The translations under genes were made by a program, and so were the position numbers. The notes below the pieces were generated by a model. It was not told the DNA's origin and did no database searches. It saw only the letters and a program-made list of their open reading frames with translations. 64,000 nucleotides of DNA from Streptomyces microflavus (GTDB taxonomy: Bacteria > Actinomycetota > Actinomycetes > Streptomycetales > Streptomycetaceae), in assembly GCF_014650075.1 (NCBI RefSeq), contig NZ_BMUG01000002.1:310001-374000 (forward strand), in the 5' to 3' direction. Position 1 is the stretch's first letter. Every line of letters begins with the position of its first letter. Below are positions 43,178 to 51,114 of the stretch, piece after piece.

Positions 43178-43926
43178 CCGGCACGCCTCCGCGCGGTGAC
43201 GCTCGCGCTCGCGATCACACTGACGGTCGCGCTCGCGCCGGGGGCCTCGGCGACGGTGGCGGTGACCTCGTGGAGGAGTACGTCACCGAGCTGGACGCCC
43301 TCCTTCGCGGCCCCGCCCGGGCCAAGTCCCGCCTGGTGGAGGAGGCCCGCGACGGACTCACCGAGACCGTGGCGGCGTACACGCGGGAGGGCGAGCCGTA
43401 CGAGCGGGCGGTCCACCGGGCGGTGGCGGAGTTCGGCTCGGCGCGGGAGCTGGCCGGGAGCTTCCAGCGTGAACTGACCATCGCCCAGGCCCGGCACACC
43501 GCCCGCGCCGTCGCCCTCAGCGCCCCTTTCCTGCTGGCGTGCTGGTTCCTGGTGCGGAACACGGGCGCCCCGCAGGATTCGGCGGTGCTCCGCGCGGCGC
43601 ACCTGCTCGCCACCCACCTGGCCACGGTCGCGGGCGCGGCGGTCATCCTCGCCGCCGCGACCCTGGCCGCCACCGGCACCCTGGCCCGGCACCTCCCCGT
43701 CCCGCACCGGCTGCCGCTCACGGTCGCCTGGACGGGCACCACCGCGAGCGTGTCCATGGCCGTGGCCACCCTGGCCCTCGCCACCGCGTCGGTCCTCGCC
43801 GAGAACTGGCCGCTGACGGCGGCGGCCTGCGCACTGGCCGCGGCCTCCCACGCACTCGTCGCCGGCTCGGCCCGCGCCTGCCGCCGATGCGCCCGACTGC
43901 CGTCGGGGTCACCCGTCGCCATGTGA
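43174..43926 (+). CDS. PadR-associated membrane protein with permease-prefix-like N-terminus
   Basis: This 250-residue protein has a cytoplasmic helical domain of about 100 residues (VEEYVTELDALLRGPARAKSRLVEEARDGL in essence, then YERAVHRAVAEFGSARELAGSFQREL) resembling the permease prefix domain found next to PadR genes. Four to five hydrophobic helices follow. Its start overlaps the PadR stop. Function unknown; such proteins are thought to be partners in membrane signalling or export. Confidence 0.8.
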   Translation: MTGTPPRGDARARDHTDGRARAGGLGDGGGDLVEEYVTELDALLRGPARAKSRLVEEARDGLTETVAAYTREGEPYERAVHRAVAEFGSARELAGSFQRELTIAQARHTARAVALSAPFLLACWFLVRNTGAPQDSAVLRAAHLLATHLATVAGAAVILAAATLAATGTLARHLPVPHRLPLTVAWTGTTASVSMAVATLALATASVLAENWPLTAAACALAAASHALVAGSARACRRCARLPSGSPVAM

Positions 43927-44039
43927 CCCGTAACCCCGCGTCCCGGGCCCCCGAACCGGTCGGGCCACCGGGCCGGGTCGGGCCACCGGGTCGCCGGATC
44001 GGCCAGTCAGCCGGATCGGCCGGGTCGCCGGATCGCCGG

Positions 44040-44978
44040 TCAGCCCGTCACCGCGCTCCGGTGCAGGCCCTCCAGAAGCGCCAGCTCGTCCTCGGACAGC
44101 CGCAGAGCTCCGGCGGCCACGTTGGCGGCCAGGTGGCCGAGGTCGCCGGTGCCGGGGATGGCCAGCACATGCGGCCCCCGGTGCAAGGTCCACGCCAGCC
44201 GGACCTGCGCCGGGCTCACCCCGTGCGCCTGCGCGACGGCGAGCACCTCGGCGGGCTCGGCCACGATCGCGCCGCCCTGTCCGCCGGCCGCGGCTATCGA
44301 GTAGAACGGCACGAACGCGATCCCCTGCGCCCCGCAGTCCTGGACGAACGCGTCGTCCTCGGGCCGCACGCCTATGCCGTACCGGTTCTGGACACAGACC
44401 ACCGGCGCGATGGCCCGGGCCTCGGCAAGGTGGGCGGGGGTGACGTTGGAGAGGCCCAGGTGGCGGATGAGCCCGGCCCGGCGCAGCTCGGCCAGGGCGC
44501 CGAAACGCTCGGCTATCGACTCCGTACCGACGATCCGGAGGTTCACCACGTCGAGGTGGTCGCGGCCGAGCTGGCGCAGGTTCTCCTCGACCTGGCCGCG
44601 CAGCGCCTCGGGGGTGCGGGCATGGGTGGCCCACGCGCCCGTCCGGTCCCGGGCCGGACCGACCTTGGTGGTGATCACGAGGTCGTCCGCGTAGGGCGCG
44701 AGGGCGCTGTTGATCAGCTCGTTGGCGGAGCGCAGCGGGGAGAAGTAGAACGCGGCGGTGTCGATGTGGTTCACCCCGAGATCGACGGCCCTGCGCAGGA
44801 CGGCCAGCGCTGCGGCACGGTCGCGGGGGACGGCGTGCGGCACGAGGGCCTCACCGGTCTGCGGCAGCCGCATCGTGCCGAAGCCGACGCGGCTGACCGG
44901 CAGGTCGCCGAGGGTCCAGCGGCCGGACGCGGCCGCGTTGATCGGGGCTGTGGTGCGGGCGGAGCTCGTGGAAGTCAT
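44040..44978 (-). CDS. Aldo/keto reductase
   Basis: The 312-residue AKR TIM barrel has catalytic Asp and Tyr in VNHIDTAAFYF and Lys in LVITTKVG. The strand that usually carries the catalytic His (LLH) reads DVVNLRIVG, with no His, as in a subgroup of AKRs. NADPH-binding C-terminal features (LAIPGTGDLGHLAANVAA) are present. It should reduce aldehydes or ketones. The start at 44978 has GGAG about 11 nt upstream. It converges with the PadR-associated gene; the 113-bp gap holds GC-rich short repeats of a GGGTCGCCGGATCG-like motif. Confidence 0.9.
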   Translation of the reverse strand: MTSTSSARTTAPINAAASGRWTLGDLPVSRVGFGTMRLPQTGEALVPHAVPRDRAAALAVLRRAVDLGVNHIDTAAFYFSPLRSANELINSALAPYADDLVITTKVGPARDRTGAWATHARTPEALRGQVEENLRQLGRDHLDVVNLRIVGTESIAERFGALAELRRAGLIRHLGLSNVTPAHLAEARAIAPVVCVQNRYGIGVRPEDDAFVQDCGAQGIAFVPFYSIAAAGGQGGAIVAEPAEVLAVAQAHGVSPAQVRLAWTLHRGPHVLAIPGTGDLGHLAANVAAGALRLSEDELALLEGLHRSAVTG

Positions 44979-45035
44979 ATCCGAATGATCTCCGCCCGGC
45001 GGGCCTCCGGGCCATGGGGTTGTCCCGCCGATCCG

Positions 45036-45104
45036 CCCTGAGGCCCACCGGACTCCGGCCCTGAGGCCCACCGGACTCCGGCCCTGAGGCCCACCGGACT
45101 CCGG
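45036..45104. repeat. Three perfect 23-bp tandem repeats
   Basis: Copies at 45036-45058, 45059-45081 and 45082-45104 are identical (unit starts CCCTGAGGCCCACCGG), with five bases of a fourth. They lie between the aldo/keto reductase start and the nitrilase stop. Not in coding sequence; probably a strain-variable minisatellite. Confidence 0.93.
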
Positions 45105-45128
45105 CCCTGGGCGCCCCGCCCGCCCTGC

Positions 45129-46070
45129 TCAGTCCGTCGCCGTGAGCGGGCCGTACGCGTCCGGGCGGCGGGTGGTCAGGAACGGGAAAAGCTCCAGCCA
45201 GTCACGGCGGGCGTCGAGGTCGAGGTCGGCGACCAGGACGGCGGGCTCGTCTCGGGGCGCCTGGGCCAGGACGCGGCCGTACGGGTCGACGATGAAGGAG
45301 CTGCCGTAGAAGGTGAGCCCGTTCTCGGCGCCGATGCGGTTGGGCACGACCATGAAGGTGGCGTTGGCGATGGCGTTGCCGGTGATCACCTTCTGCCAGA
45401 GCGGCTGGGAGTCGAAGCCGGGGAAGCCGGGCTCCGAGCCGATGGCCGTCGGGTAGACGAGGACGTCGGCACCGGCCAGGGAGTAGGCGCGCGCCAGCTC
45501 CGGGAACCACTGGTCCCAGCAGGTCGGCAGGCCGAAGCGGGCCTCGTCGACCGTGACCAGCGGGAAGGCGTCGTCACCCGCAGGGCCGGGGCGGAACCAG
45601 TCGTCCTCGTAATACCCCTCGGTGACCGGGATGTGCGTCTTGCGGGTGCGCTGCGCGAGGGTGCCGTCGGGGGCGACGAGGATCGCGGTGTTGTAGCCGA
45701 GGCCGTCGTCACCGGAGGGGCCCGGGGCCTTCTCGTACAGGGAGGCGTGCACGTAGAGGCCGTACTCGCGGGCGGCCTCGGCGGCGAAGGTGAAGGTGGG
45801 GCCGGTCAGCAGCTCCTCCGGCTCGGCCGGAGCGGGGTGGTCGGCCCGGCGTACGACTGCGAAGTACGGCGAGAGCGTCAGCTCCTGGAGGCACACCACC
45901 CGCGCCCCCTCGGCGGCGGCGAGCCGGATGCCCTCCCGGAGCGCGGCGCGGTGCTCGGCGGGATCGCGGTGCCACCGCTGCTGTACGGCTGCGACGCGCA
46001 GGGGGGCGCGCTCGGCGGGGCGGGTCCGGGTCGGGGAGGCGGGCGGGTTGTACGCGGTGATCAGACGCAT
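45129..46070 (-). CDS. Nitrilase-superfamily carbon-nitrogen hydrolase
   Basis: The 313-residue protein has the complete Glu-Lys-Cys triad: Glu63 in CLQELTLSPYF, Lys144 in RKTHIP and Cys184 in LPTCWDQWFPE. These contexts are closest to N-carbamoylputrescine amidase and beta-ureidopropionase, which hydrolyse N-carbamoyl amines. The first ~23 residues are a poorly conserved tail. Start at 46070 is preferred; an upstream ATG at 46136 lies inside an operator palindrome. It is divergent from a LacI-type repressor, whose two operators lie between the genes, so expression is probably induced by its substrate or a precursor. Confidence 0.92.
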   Translation of the reverse strand: MRLITAYNPPASPTRTRPAERAPLRVAAVQQRWHRDPAEHRAALREGIRLAAAEGARVVCLQELTLSPYFAVVRRADHPAPAEPEELLTGPTFTFAAEAAREYGLYVHASLYEKAPGPSGDDGLGYNTAILVAPDGTLAQRTRKTHIPVTEGYYEDDWFRPGPAGDDAFPLVTVDEARFGLPTCWDQWFPELARAYSLAGADVLVYPTAIGSEPGFPGFDSQPLWQKVITGNAIANATFMVVPNRIGAENGLTFYGSSFIVDPYGRVLAQAPRDEPAVLVADLDLDARRDWLELFPFLTTRRPDAYGPLTATD

Positions 46071-46116
46071 GACCAGTTCCAGGGGGGGAGGGGCCGGCGG
46101 GGCGGGCGCGAGGAGG

Positions 46117-46136
46117 GTGCCGGAACGTTCCGGCAC
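46117..46136. promoter_or_regulatory. LacI-type operator 1 (perfect 20-bp palindrome)
   Basis: GTGCCGGAACGTTCCGGCAC is a perfect palindrome with central CG, the form bound by LacI/GalR repressors. It lies 47-66 bp before the nitrilase start. Its 18-bp core recurs exactly 35 bp away (centre to centre). Confidence 0.9.
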
Positions 46137-46152
46137 GCAGAGAATCTAACCG

Positions 46153-46170
46153 TGCCGGAACGTTCCGGCA
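46153..46170. promoter_or_regulatory. LacI-type operator 2 and repressor promoter
   Basis: TGCCGGAACGTTCCGGCA repeats operator 1. A TAGACT -10 box follows at 46192-46197, with the palindrome over the -35 position, and the GTG of the repressor at 46206 lies only about 9 nt after the box, pointing to a leaderless autoregulated transcript. Confidence 0.85.
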
Positions 46171-46205
46171 ACCCTCTCCCCCGCCCCTGTCTAGACTTCA
46201 CCCCC

Positions 46206-47330
46206 GTGACCTCCCGGACCGTGACCCTGCTCGACGTAGCCCGCGCCGCCGGGGTCTCCAAGAGCACCGTCTCCGACGCCCTCCAGGGCTCGGGACGCGT
46301 CGCCGAAGCGACCAGGGAACGGGTCCGCGCGGTGGCGGAGCAGCTCGGCTACCGGCCCAACAGCGCGGCCCGGCGGCTGCGCCGCTCCAGCACCGGGGCC
46401 ATCGGGCTGCACCTGCCGCAGACCGCGACCCGGCTGGACTACTACATGAACCTCGCCTTCGGGGCCGTCGCGCGCGCCCAGGAGGAAGGGCTCGACGTGG
46501 TGCTCCTCGCCCCTGCGGGCGGCGCGAGCGGGCGGGTCGCCTCGCGGGTCGACGGGCTGCTGGTGATCGATCCCGAGGTGGGCGACAGCGCCGTTCCGGG
46601 GCTGCTGGACGCGGGCGTCCCGGTCGTCACCGGGGAGCGCTACCTGGGGCCCGCCGCCACCCCCAGCGGCGCCGTGATCTGCGACAACGCCGCCTCGCTC
46701 ACCGCGCTCCTGGACCACGTGACCGAACGCGGCGCCCGCCACCCCGCCGTCCTGGCCCCCGCCGGCACCTCCGCCTGGGCCACCGCCCTGCGGGCCACCG
46801 CCGCCTCCTGGGGACAGGAGCACGGGGTGGCCGTGGCGCTGCGCACGGTGCCGTTCGCCGCCACCCCGCAGGAGGCCGAGGAGACCACGCTGGCCCTGCT
46901 CCGCACGGACCCGGCGGTGGACGCGGTGATCTGCGCCCCGGACGGCGCGGCACCGGGCGTCCTGCGCGCGGCGGCGACGGCGGGCCGCACGGTCGGCACG
47001 GTCTCGGACCGCACGACCGGAAGCACCACCTCGGGCCGTACGACCGGAAGCACCACCTCGGACCCTACGGCCGGAAGCACCACCTCGGGCCGCACAGGGG
47101 AGGCCGGGGCCCACCCCCGTACCCCCCTCCTCGTCGCGTCCTGCGTCGACGGCACCGCCACCCGCTCCGCAGAGCCGCCCGTCACAGCGGTCGACCTGCG
47201 CCCCGCCGCGTACGGGCGCGCCTGCGCCGAGCTGCTCTGCGACATCCTGGCGGGCCGCACCGCCCCCGACACCGTCCGCCGCCACGCCTGGGCACTGGAG
47301 ACGCGCGCCTCCACCGCCCCGCCCTGCTGA
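46206..47330 (+). CDS. LacI-family transcriptional regulator
   Basis: The 374-residue protein has a LacI HTH (TLLDVARAAGVSKSTVSDALQGSGRV, hinge YRPNSAARRLRRSSTGAIGL) and a periplasmic-binding-like ligand domain. An insertion of three nine-residue repeats (GSTTSG type, about residues 269-295) interrupts the ligand domain near its C-terminal third. The ligand is unknown but should relate to the divergent nitrilase. Start at GTG 46206; no Shine-Dalgarno, probable leaderless mRNA. Confidence 0.92.
   Translation: MTSRTVTLLDVARAAGVSKSTVSDALQGSGRVAEATRERVRAVAEQLGYRPNSAARRLRRSSTGAIGLHLPQTATRLDYYMNLAFGAVARAQEEGLDVVLLAPAGGASGRVASRVDGLLVIDPEVGDSAVPGLLDAGVPVVTGERYLGPAATPSGAVICDNAASLTALLDHVTERGARHPAVLAPAGTSAWATALRATAASWGQEHGVAVALRTVPFAATPQEAEETTLALLRTDPAVDAVICAPDGAAPGVLRAAATAGRTVGTVSDRTTGSTTSGRTTGSTTSDPTAGSTTSGRTGEAGAHPRTPLLVASCVDGTATRSAEPPVTAVDLRPAAYGRACAELLCDILAGRTAPDTVRRHAWALETRASTAPPC
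47010..47090 (+). repeat. Three tandem 27-bp repeats inside the LacI-type gene
   Basis: Units 47010-47036, 47037-47063 and 47064-47090 share ACCGGAAGCACCACCTCGG-like cores and encode RTTGSTTSG, RTTGSTTSD and PTAGSTTSG. The in-frame array forms a Thr/Ser/Gly loop within the ligand-binding domain. Confidence 0.9.
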
Positions 47331-47335
47331 CCTCA

Positions 47336-47401
47336 CATCAGCCCAGCGCCTGCACCGCCCCCACTCGGCTGACCGCCCATCAGCCCAGCGCCTCCACCGC
47401 C
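47336..47401. repeat. Duplicated 3' end of the TlpA-like gene
   Basis: A 24-bp sequence (CATCAGCCCAGCGCCT followed by CACCGCC-type bases) occurs at 47336-47359 and 47378-47401 with one mismatch, 42 bp apart. The second copy contains the stop codon and last codons of the minus-strand gene; the first is a downstream echo including a second in-register TGA. Confidence 0.85.
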
Positions 47402-47985
47402 TGGCCCGCCCCGGCCTTCTCCTTCAGCAGGGCCCCCAGAATCGCGTCCAGGTCCTCCTCCGACACCCCGCCCGAGACCGCCCCGGCGAGCTTGCCCGCG
47501 CGATCGACGAAGACGGTGAAGGGGAGCCCCTGGGTGTTGACCAGGCCCTTGGGCAGCTTGAAGAACTGCTTGCCGGAGGGGTCGTGCAGGCTGGGGTAGC
47601 CGAGGGCGTAGTCGCCCTCGAAGGCGCGGGCGGCGCCCAGTTCCGTGTCGTTGTTGATGCCCATCACCCGCACGCCCCGGTCGCCCAGCTTGCGTTGTAT
47701 GCGATTGAGGGCGGGGGCCTCCGCCCGGCACGGGCCGCACCAGGAGGCCCAGGCGTTGACGACGACGACCTCACCCCGGTGGCCGGCGAGGCTGAGGGGC
47801 TTGCCCGCCAGGGAGGTGCCGGAGAAGGCGGGGGCGTCGGGGCGGTCGGCGGGCCGGATGCTCCTGAAGAGGGGCTGCTCCGGCAAGGACTGGTGCGTAC
47901 GCAACGGCTCTTCGGGGGCGGCGCAGCCGGCTAGAGCGGTGGCGACCGCCGCTGTCAGGATCGCCGCTCGGGAGGGCCTCTTCAT
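47380..47985 (-). CDS. TlpA-like thioredoxin-fold lipoprotein
   Basis: The 201-residue protein has a lipoprotein signal (LAGC, Cys21), a linker and a TlpA/ResA-type thioredoxin domain with the redox motif WCGPC (82-86) in NAWASWCGPCRAEAP and cis-Pro in GLPFTVFVD. It should act outside the membrane as a thiol-disulfide oxidoreductase, for example in cytochrome c maturation. The start at 47985 is set by the signal peptide; no good Shine-Dalgarno, and a CATACT box 12 nt upstream suggests a leaderless message. Confidence 0.92.
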   Translation of the reverse strand: MKRPSRAAILTAAVATALAGCAAPEEPLRTHQSLPEQPLFRSIRPADRPDAPAFSGTSLAGKPLSLAGHRGEVVVVNAWASWCGPCRAEAPALNRIQRKLGDRGVRVMGINNDTELGAARAFEGDYALGYPSLHDPSGKQFFKLPKGLVNTQGLPFTVFVDRAGKLAGAVSGGVSEEDLDAILGALLKEKAGAGQAVEALG

Positions 47986-48385
47986 GGGCGCCCAGTATGG
48001 CAACGCCACCGGCGGCGGGACCGGCCGGGGCGCAGCCCCCACCAGCGACCGAACACCCCGCCCCACCCCCGCCCCGAACACCCCAACCGGCAAAGGGAGT
48101 CGGACCGGAGCCCCCTCCTCCACGTCTCCGCAATGTGAACGTTCTGCGTCGAGTGGCAACTGGCGTGGTGAGCTTGACATTTCACTGTGCGGCCGATGAT
48201 AAGATCATCTTACTTCCAGTGGGCTGATGGCGTATGGGGGCATTCCGGGAGGAATGAATTCCTCGGCCCCACCTTCGGAGGGGCACCTCCCGAAGCGGCG
48301 CACGGTCGTGGCGAACGAGCCCTGGCTGCGTGCCGCCTGACGGGGTGTCAAGCCGTTTCCAGCCATGGCACTTGAAGTGAGTCTC
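47986..48385. other. Intergenic region between TlpA-like gene and conservon
   Basis: About 400 bp with divergent promoters and no gene. The right half is notably AT-richer than the surroundings around 48174-48230, where the likely conservon promoter lies. Confidence 0.5.
48174..48209 (+). promoter_or_regulatory. Likely conservon promoter with a dyad at the -10
   Basis: TTGACA (48174-48179) is followed after 17-20 nt by an AT-rich GATAAG/TAAGAT element. That element is part of the inverted repeat GATGAT-AAG-ATCATC (48195-48209), a possible repressor site. It lies about 180 nt before cvnA, leaving a long leader. Confidence 0.5.
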
Positions 48386-49651
48386 ATGACATTTCCACAG
48401 GGCCCCGTCATCTGGGCGCTGGTTGTCGTAGCACTGGTCGCTGTGGGTGCCGTTCTGCGGGCTCGCGCGACCAACATCAAACTGCGCAGACGCAACACCG
48501 AGCTGAACGGGGAGCGTGACACGCTCCTGCGTCAGCGGGACGAGCTCCTCGTCGTCCACAACGGGCTCCTCCAACGGCAGGCCTCCGAGCTCGCCGAGGT
48601 CCGCAAGGACGCCGAGGAGGAGACCAAAGCCGTCCTCAAGGCCGCCGTCCGCACCCTCCAGGGCCTCGCCGACGAGCAGCAGGTCGTGATCGAGAAGGCC
48701 CAGCGCAAGTACGGCGACGACCCCGGGATCCTCGCCGACCTGATGGCCATGGACCACGCCAACAGCCAGTTCGGGCGGCGCGCCCAGGGCATCGCGGTGC
48801 TCTGCGGCGGCTGGCTCGGCCGGCGCGAGACCGTGGCATCCGTCTTCGACGTGGCCCGCAGCGCCCAGGGCCGTATCCGCCACTTCGACCGGGTCCGGGT
48901 CAACGGCCAGGTGAACTTCTCGGTCGTCAGCCGGGCCGTCGAACCGGTCGCGGTGGTCCTCGCCGAGCTGCTCGCCAACGCCACCAACTACTCCGCCCCC
49001 GGCACCCCGGTGGAGATCAACATCCAGGCCGTGCCCACGGGCGTCTGCCTCATCGTCGACGACGCGGGACTGGGCATGGGACAGGAGGAGAAGGACCGCG
49101 CGGCGGCCCTCCTCTCGCCCCAGGCGGCGATCAGCGTCTCCAGCCTGGGCATCCCGCCGCAGTTCGGGTTCGCCGTCTCCGGGATGCTCGCCGCCCGCTA
49201 CGGGTTCCGGGTCTCGGTGGACTCCGTTTCCCCCTATGGAGGCGTACGCGCGGTGGTACTGATCCCCGACGAACTGCTCACCACGGAGGTGCCGCAGCCC
49301 GCCGCACCGGCCGAGGCGCCGGAGACGTACGACGCCTACGGCACCCAGCAGGAGCCGGAGGCCGCGCAGCCCGACCGGTGGCAGCAGGCGCCCGCACCGG
49401 CGCCCACCCCGCTCTTCCCGCCGGCGGACCGGCGTCCGGACACCGCCACGCAGCAGCTCGCCCAGATCACCACCACCTCCGGCGGGCTGCCGAAGCGTCG
49501 TCGCAAGAGCCCGGTCTCCGCCGTGCCCCCGGCCGCGCCGCAGCCGGTCCGCAGCAACGAGGAGACCGCCTCCCGCCTGGGCGCGTTCCAGCGCGGCACC
49601 CGCTCCGGGCGGGACACGACGACGACCACGGAAGGATCCGAGATCCAGTGA
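48386..49651 (+). CDS. cvnA: Conservon sensor-like ATPase (CvnA)
   Basis: The 421-residue protein has an N-terminal TM helix (about 5-25), a coiled-coil region, a HATPase_c domain (ELLANATNYSAPG N box; DDAGLGMGQ G box) and a long Pro/Ala-rich tail. There is no obvious phospho-accepting His, as for CvnA proteins, which act like membrane receptors for a G-protein-like complex. ATG at 48386 or 48365 are both possible; the former has GAAGTGAG upstream. Its stop overlaps the cvnB GTG. Confidence 0.92.
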   Translation: MTFPQGPVIWALVVVALVAVGAVLRARATNIKLRRRNTELNGERDTLLRQRDELLVVHNGLLQRQASELAEVRKDAEEETKAVLKAAVRTLQGLADEQQVVIEKAQRKYGDDPGILADLMAMDHANSQFGRRAQGIAVLCGGWLGRRETVASVFDVARSAQGRIRHFDRVRVNGQVNFSVVSRAVEPVAVVLAELLANATNYSAPGTPVEINIQAVPTGVCLIVDDAGLGMGQEEKDRAAALLSPQAAISVSSLGIPPQFGFAVSGMLAARYGFRVSVDSVSPYGGVRAVVLIPDELLTTEVPQPAAPAEAPETYDAYGTQQEPEAAQPDRWQQAPAPAPTPLFPPADRRPDTATQQLAQITTTSGGLPKRRRKSPVSAVPPAAPQPVRSNEETASRLGAFQRGTRSGRDTTTTTEGSEIQ

Positions 49652-50052
49652 ACCCCGATCTGACCTGGGTACTCAACGATGTGCTCCAGGTACCCGGAGC
49701 CCGGCACGCGATCCTCGTATCCGCCGACGGACTGCTGCTCGCCAACTCCAGTGAGATCGGCCGGGACGACGCGGAGACCGTCGCCGCGGCCATGAGCTCC
49801 ATGCAGTCCCTCAGCCGGGCCGTCGCCCCCTTCATCGGCACCCGCAACCCGGGCCGCTGGCGGCAGACGCTCCTGGAGTACGAGGACGGCTGGATCTTCC
49901 TCATCGCCGCGGGCACCGGCGCCTACCTCGCCGCCACCGCCGCCGCGGACGTGGACATGGAGGCGATGTCCTTCCGTATGCAGCAGCAGGTCACCGCGCT
50001 GGGGAAGGCGATGACCACGCCGCCCCGCGAGAACGCGGGCAGCGAGATATGA
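49648..50052 (+). CDS. cvnB: Conservon roadblock/LC7 protein (CvnB)
   Basis: The 134-residue roadblock/LC7-fold protein (LNDVLQVPGARHAILVSADGLLLANS start, EDGWIFLIAAGTGAYLAA) resembles MglB-type GTPase-activating proteins. It starts with GTG overlapping the cvnA stop and overlaps cvnC by 4 nt, in the canonical conservon order. Confidence 0.94.
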   Translation: MNPDLTWVLNDVLQVPGARHAILVSADGLLLANSSEIGRDDAETVAAAMSSMQSLSRAVAPFIGTRNPGRWRQTLLEYEDGWIFLIAAGTGAYLAATAAADVDMEAMSFRMQQQVTALGKAMTTPPRENAGSEI

Positions 50053-50423
50053 CGGCGCCGGGCGAGGAGTCCAGCGTCAGCAGCGGGTTCGTCCGGTCCT
50101 ATGTCATCACCGGGGGACGGGGGCTGCCCGACGCGGAGGACCTCTCCCTCGTCACGCTGGTCACCCTCGCCCCCGACCGGCAGCCGCCGCCCAGCCCCAG
50201 CCCCGAGGTCAAGGCGATCTGGGAGCTGTGTTCCGGCGGCTATCTGTCGGTGGCCGAGGTCGCCGGCCACCTGGGGCTGCCGGTCGGGGTGGCCCGGCTG
50301 CTGCTCCAGGACTTAAACCAGCAGGGACATCTGCTGCGCCGCAAGGCGCCGCCGCCCGCCCAGCTCGTCGACAGAAAGATCCTCGAAGAGGTGTTGCATG
50401 GACTCCAAGTCCGGTTCGGCTGA
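50049..50423 (+). CDS. cvnC: Conservon DUF742 protein (CvnC)
   Basis: The 124-residue DUF742 protein has a winged-helix-like core (VKAIWELCSGGYLSVAEVAGHLGLPVGVARLLLQDL) and the VRSYVITGGR start. Codon 89 (50313-50315) is TTA, so this conservon depends on bldA for full translation. It overlaps cvnB by 4 nt and cvnD by 26 nt. Confidence 0.94.
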   Translation: MTAPGEESSVSSGFVRSYVITGGRGLPDAEDLSLVTLVTLAPDRQPPPSPSPEVKAIWELCSGGYLSVAEVAGHLGLPVGVARLLLQDLNQQGHLLRRKAPPPAQLVDRKILEEVLHGLQVRFG

Positions 50424-50988
50424 GAGCATCTATGTGCCGGACGCGGTCCAGCGCGCGGCGAAGATCCTCGTCGTCGGGCACTTCGCCGTGGGCAAGACGA
50501 CCCTGATCGGCACGCTCTCCGAGATCACCCCGCTGCGGACCGAGGAGCGGATGACCCAGGCCGCCGCCCAGGTCGACGATCTGCGCGGGGCGCCCGACAA
50601 GAAGACGACCACGGTCGCCCTGGACTTCGGGCGCCTCACCCTCAGCGACGAGCTGGTGCTGTACCTGTTCGGTACGCCGGGGCAGCAGCGGTTCGTGGAG
50701 CTGTGGGAGGACATGGCGCGCGGTTCGCTCGGCGCGCTGCTCCTGGTCGACCCGGCGCGGCTGGCCGACACCTTCCCGGTGATCGATCTGGTCGAGACGT
50801 ACGGGCTGGAGTACGCGGTCGCCGTCAACAGCTTCGACCCGTACTCCCAGCACGCCGAGGACGAACTGCGCGAGGCGCTCGACCTGCTGCCGTCCACGCC
50901 GATCGTCTACTGCGACGCCCGGGACCAGAAGTCCTCCGCGCAGGCCCTGATCACGCTCGTACGTCACCTCCTGACGCACGCGGCCTGA
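50398..50988 (+). CDS. cvnD: Conservon small GTPase (CvnD)
   Basis: The 196-residue Ras-like GTPase has G1 GHFAVGKTT (27-35), G3 FGTPGQQRF and a likely G4 AVNSFD. It is the switch of the conservon, partnered with CvnB. The usual NKxD specificity motif is replaced by NSFD, as seen in this family. The gene begins inside cvnC with GAAGAGG upstream. Confidence 0.93.
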   Translation: MDSKSGSAESIYVPDAVQRAAKILVVGHFAVGKTTLIGTLSEITPLRTEERMTQAAAQVDDLRGAPDKKTTTVALDFGRLTLSDELVLYLFGTPGQQRFVELWEDMARGSLGALLLVDPARLADTFPVIDLVETYGLEYAVAVNSFDPYSQHAEDELREALDLLPSTPIVYCDARDQKSSAQALITLVRHLLTHAA

Positions 50989-51114
50989 GTACGGCCCGGC
51001 CCGCGCAGCCGGACGCACCCCCCACGTATCCCGCATCCGAATCCGGGGCCGACCGGGCCCCGCGACCCCACCGACCGCGATCCCACCGACCGCGACCACA
51101 CCGAGGAAGCCGCC

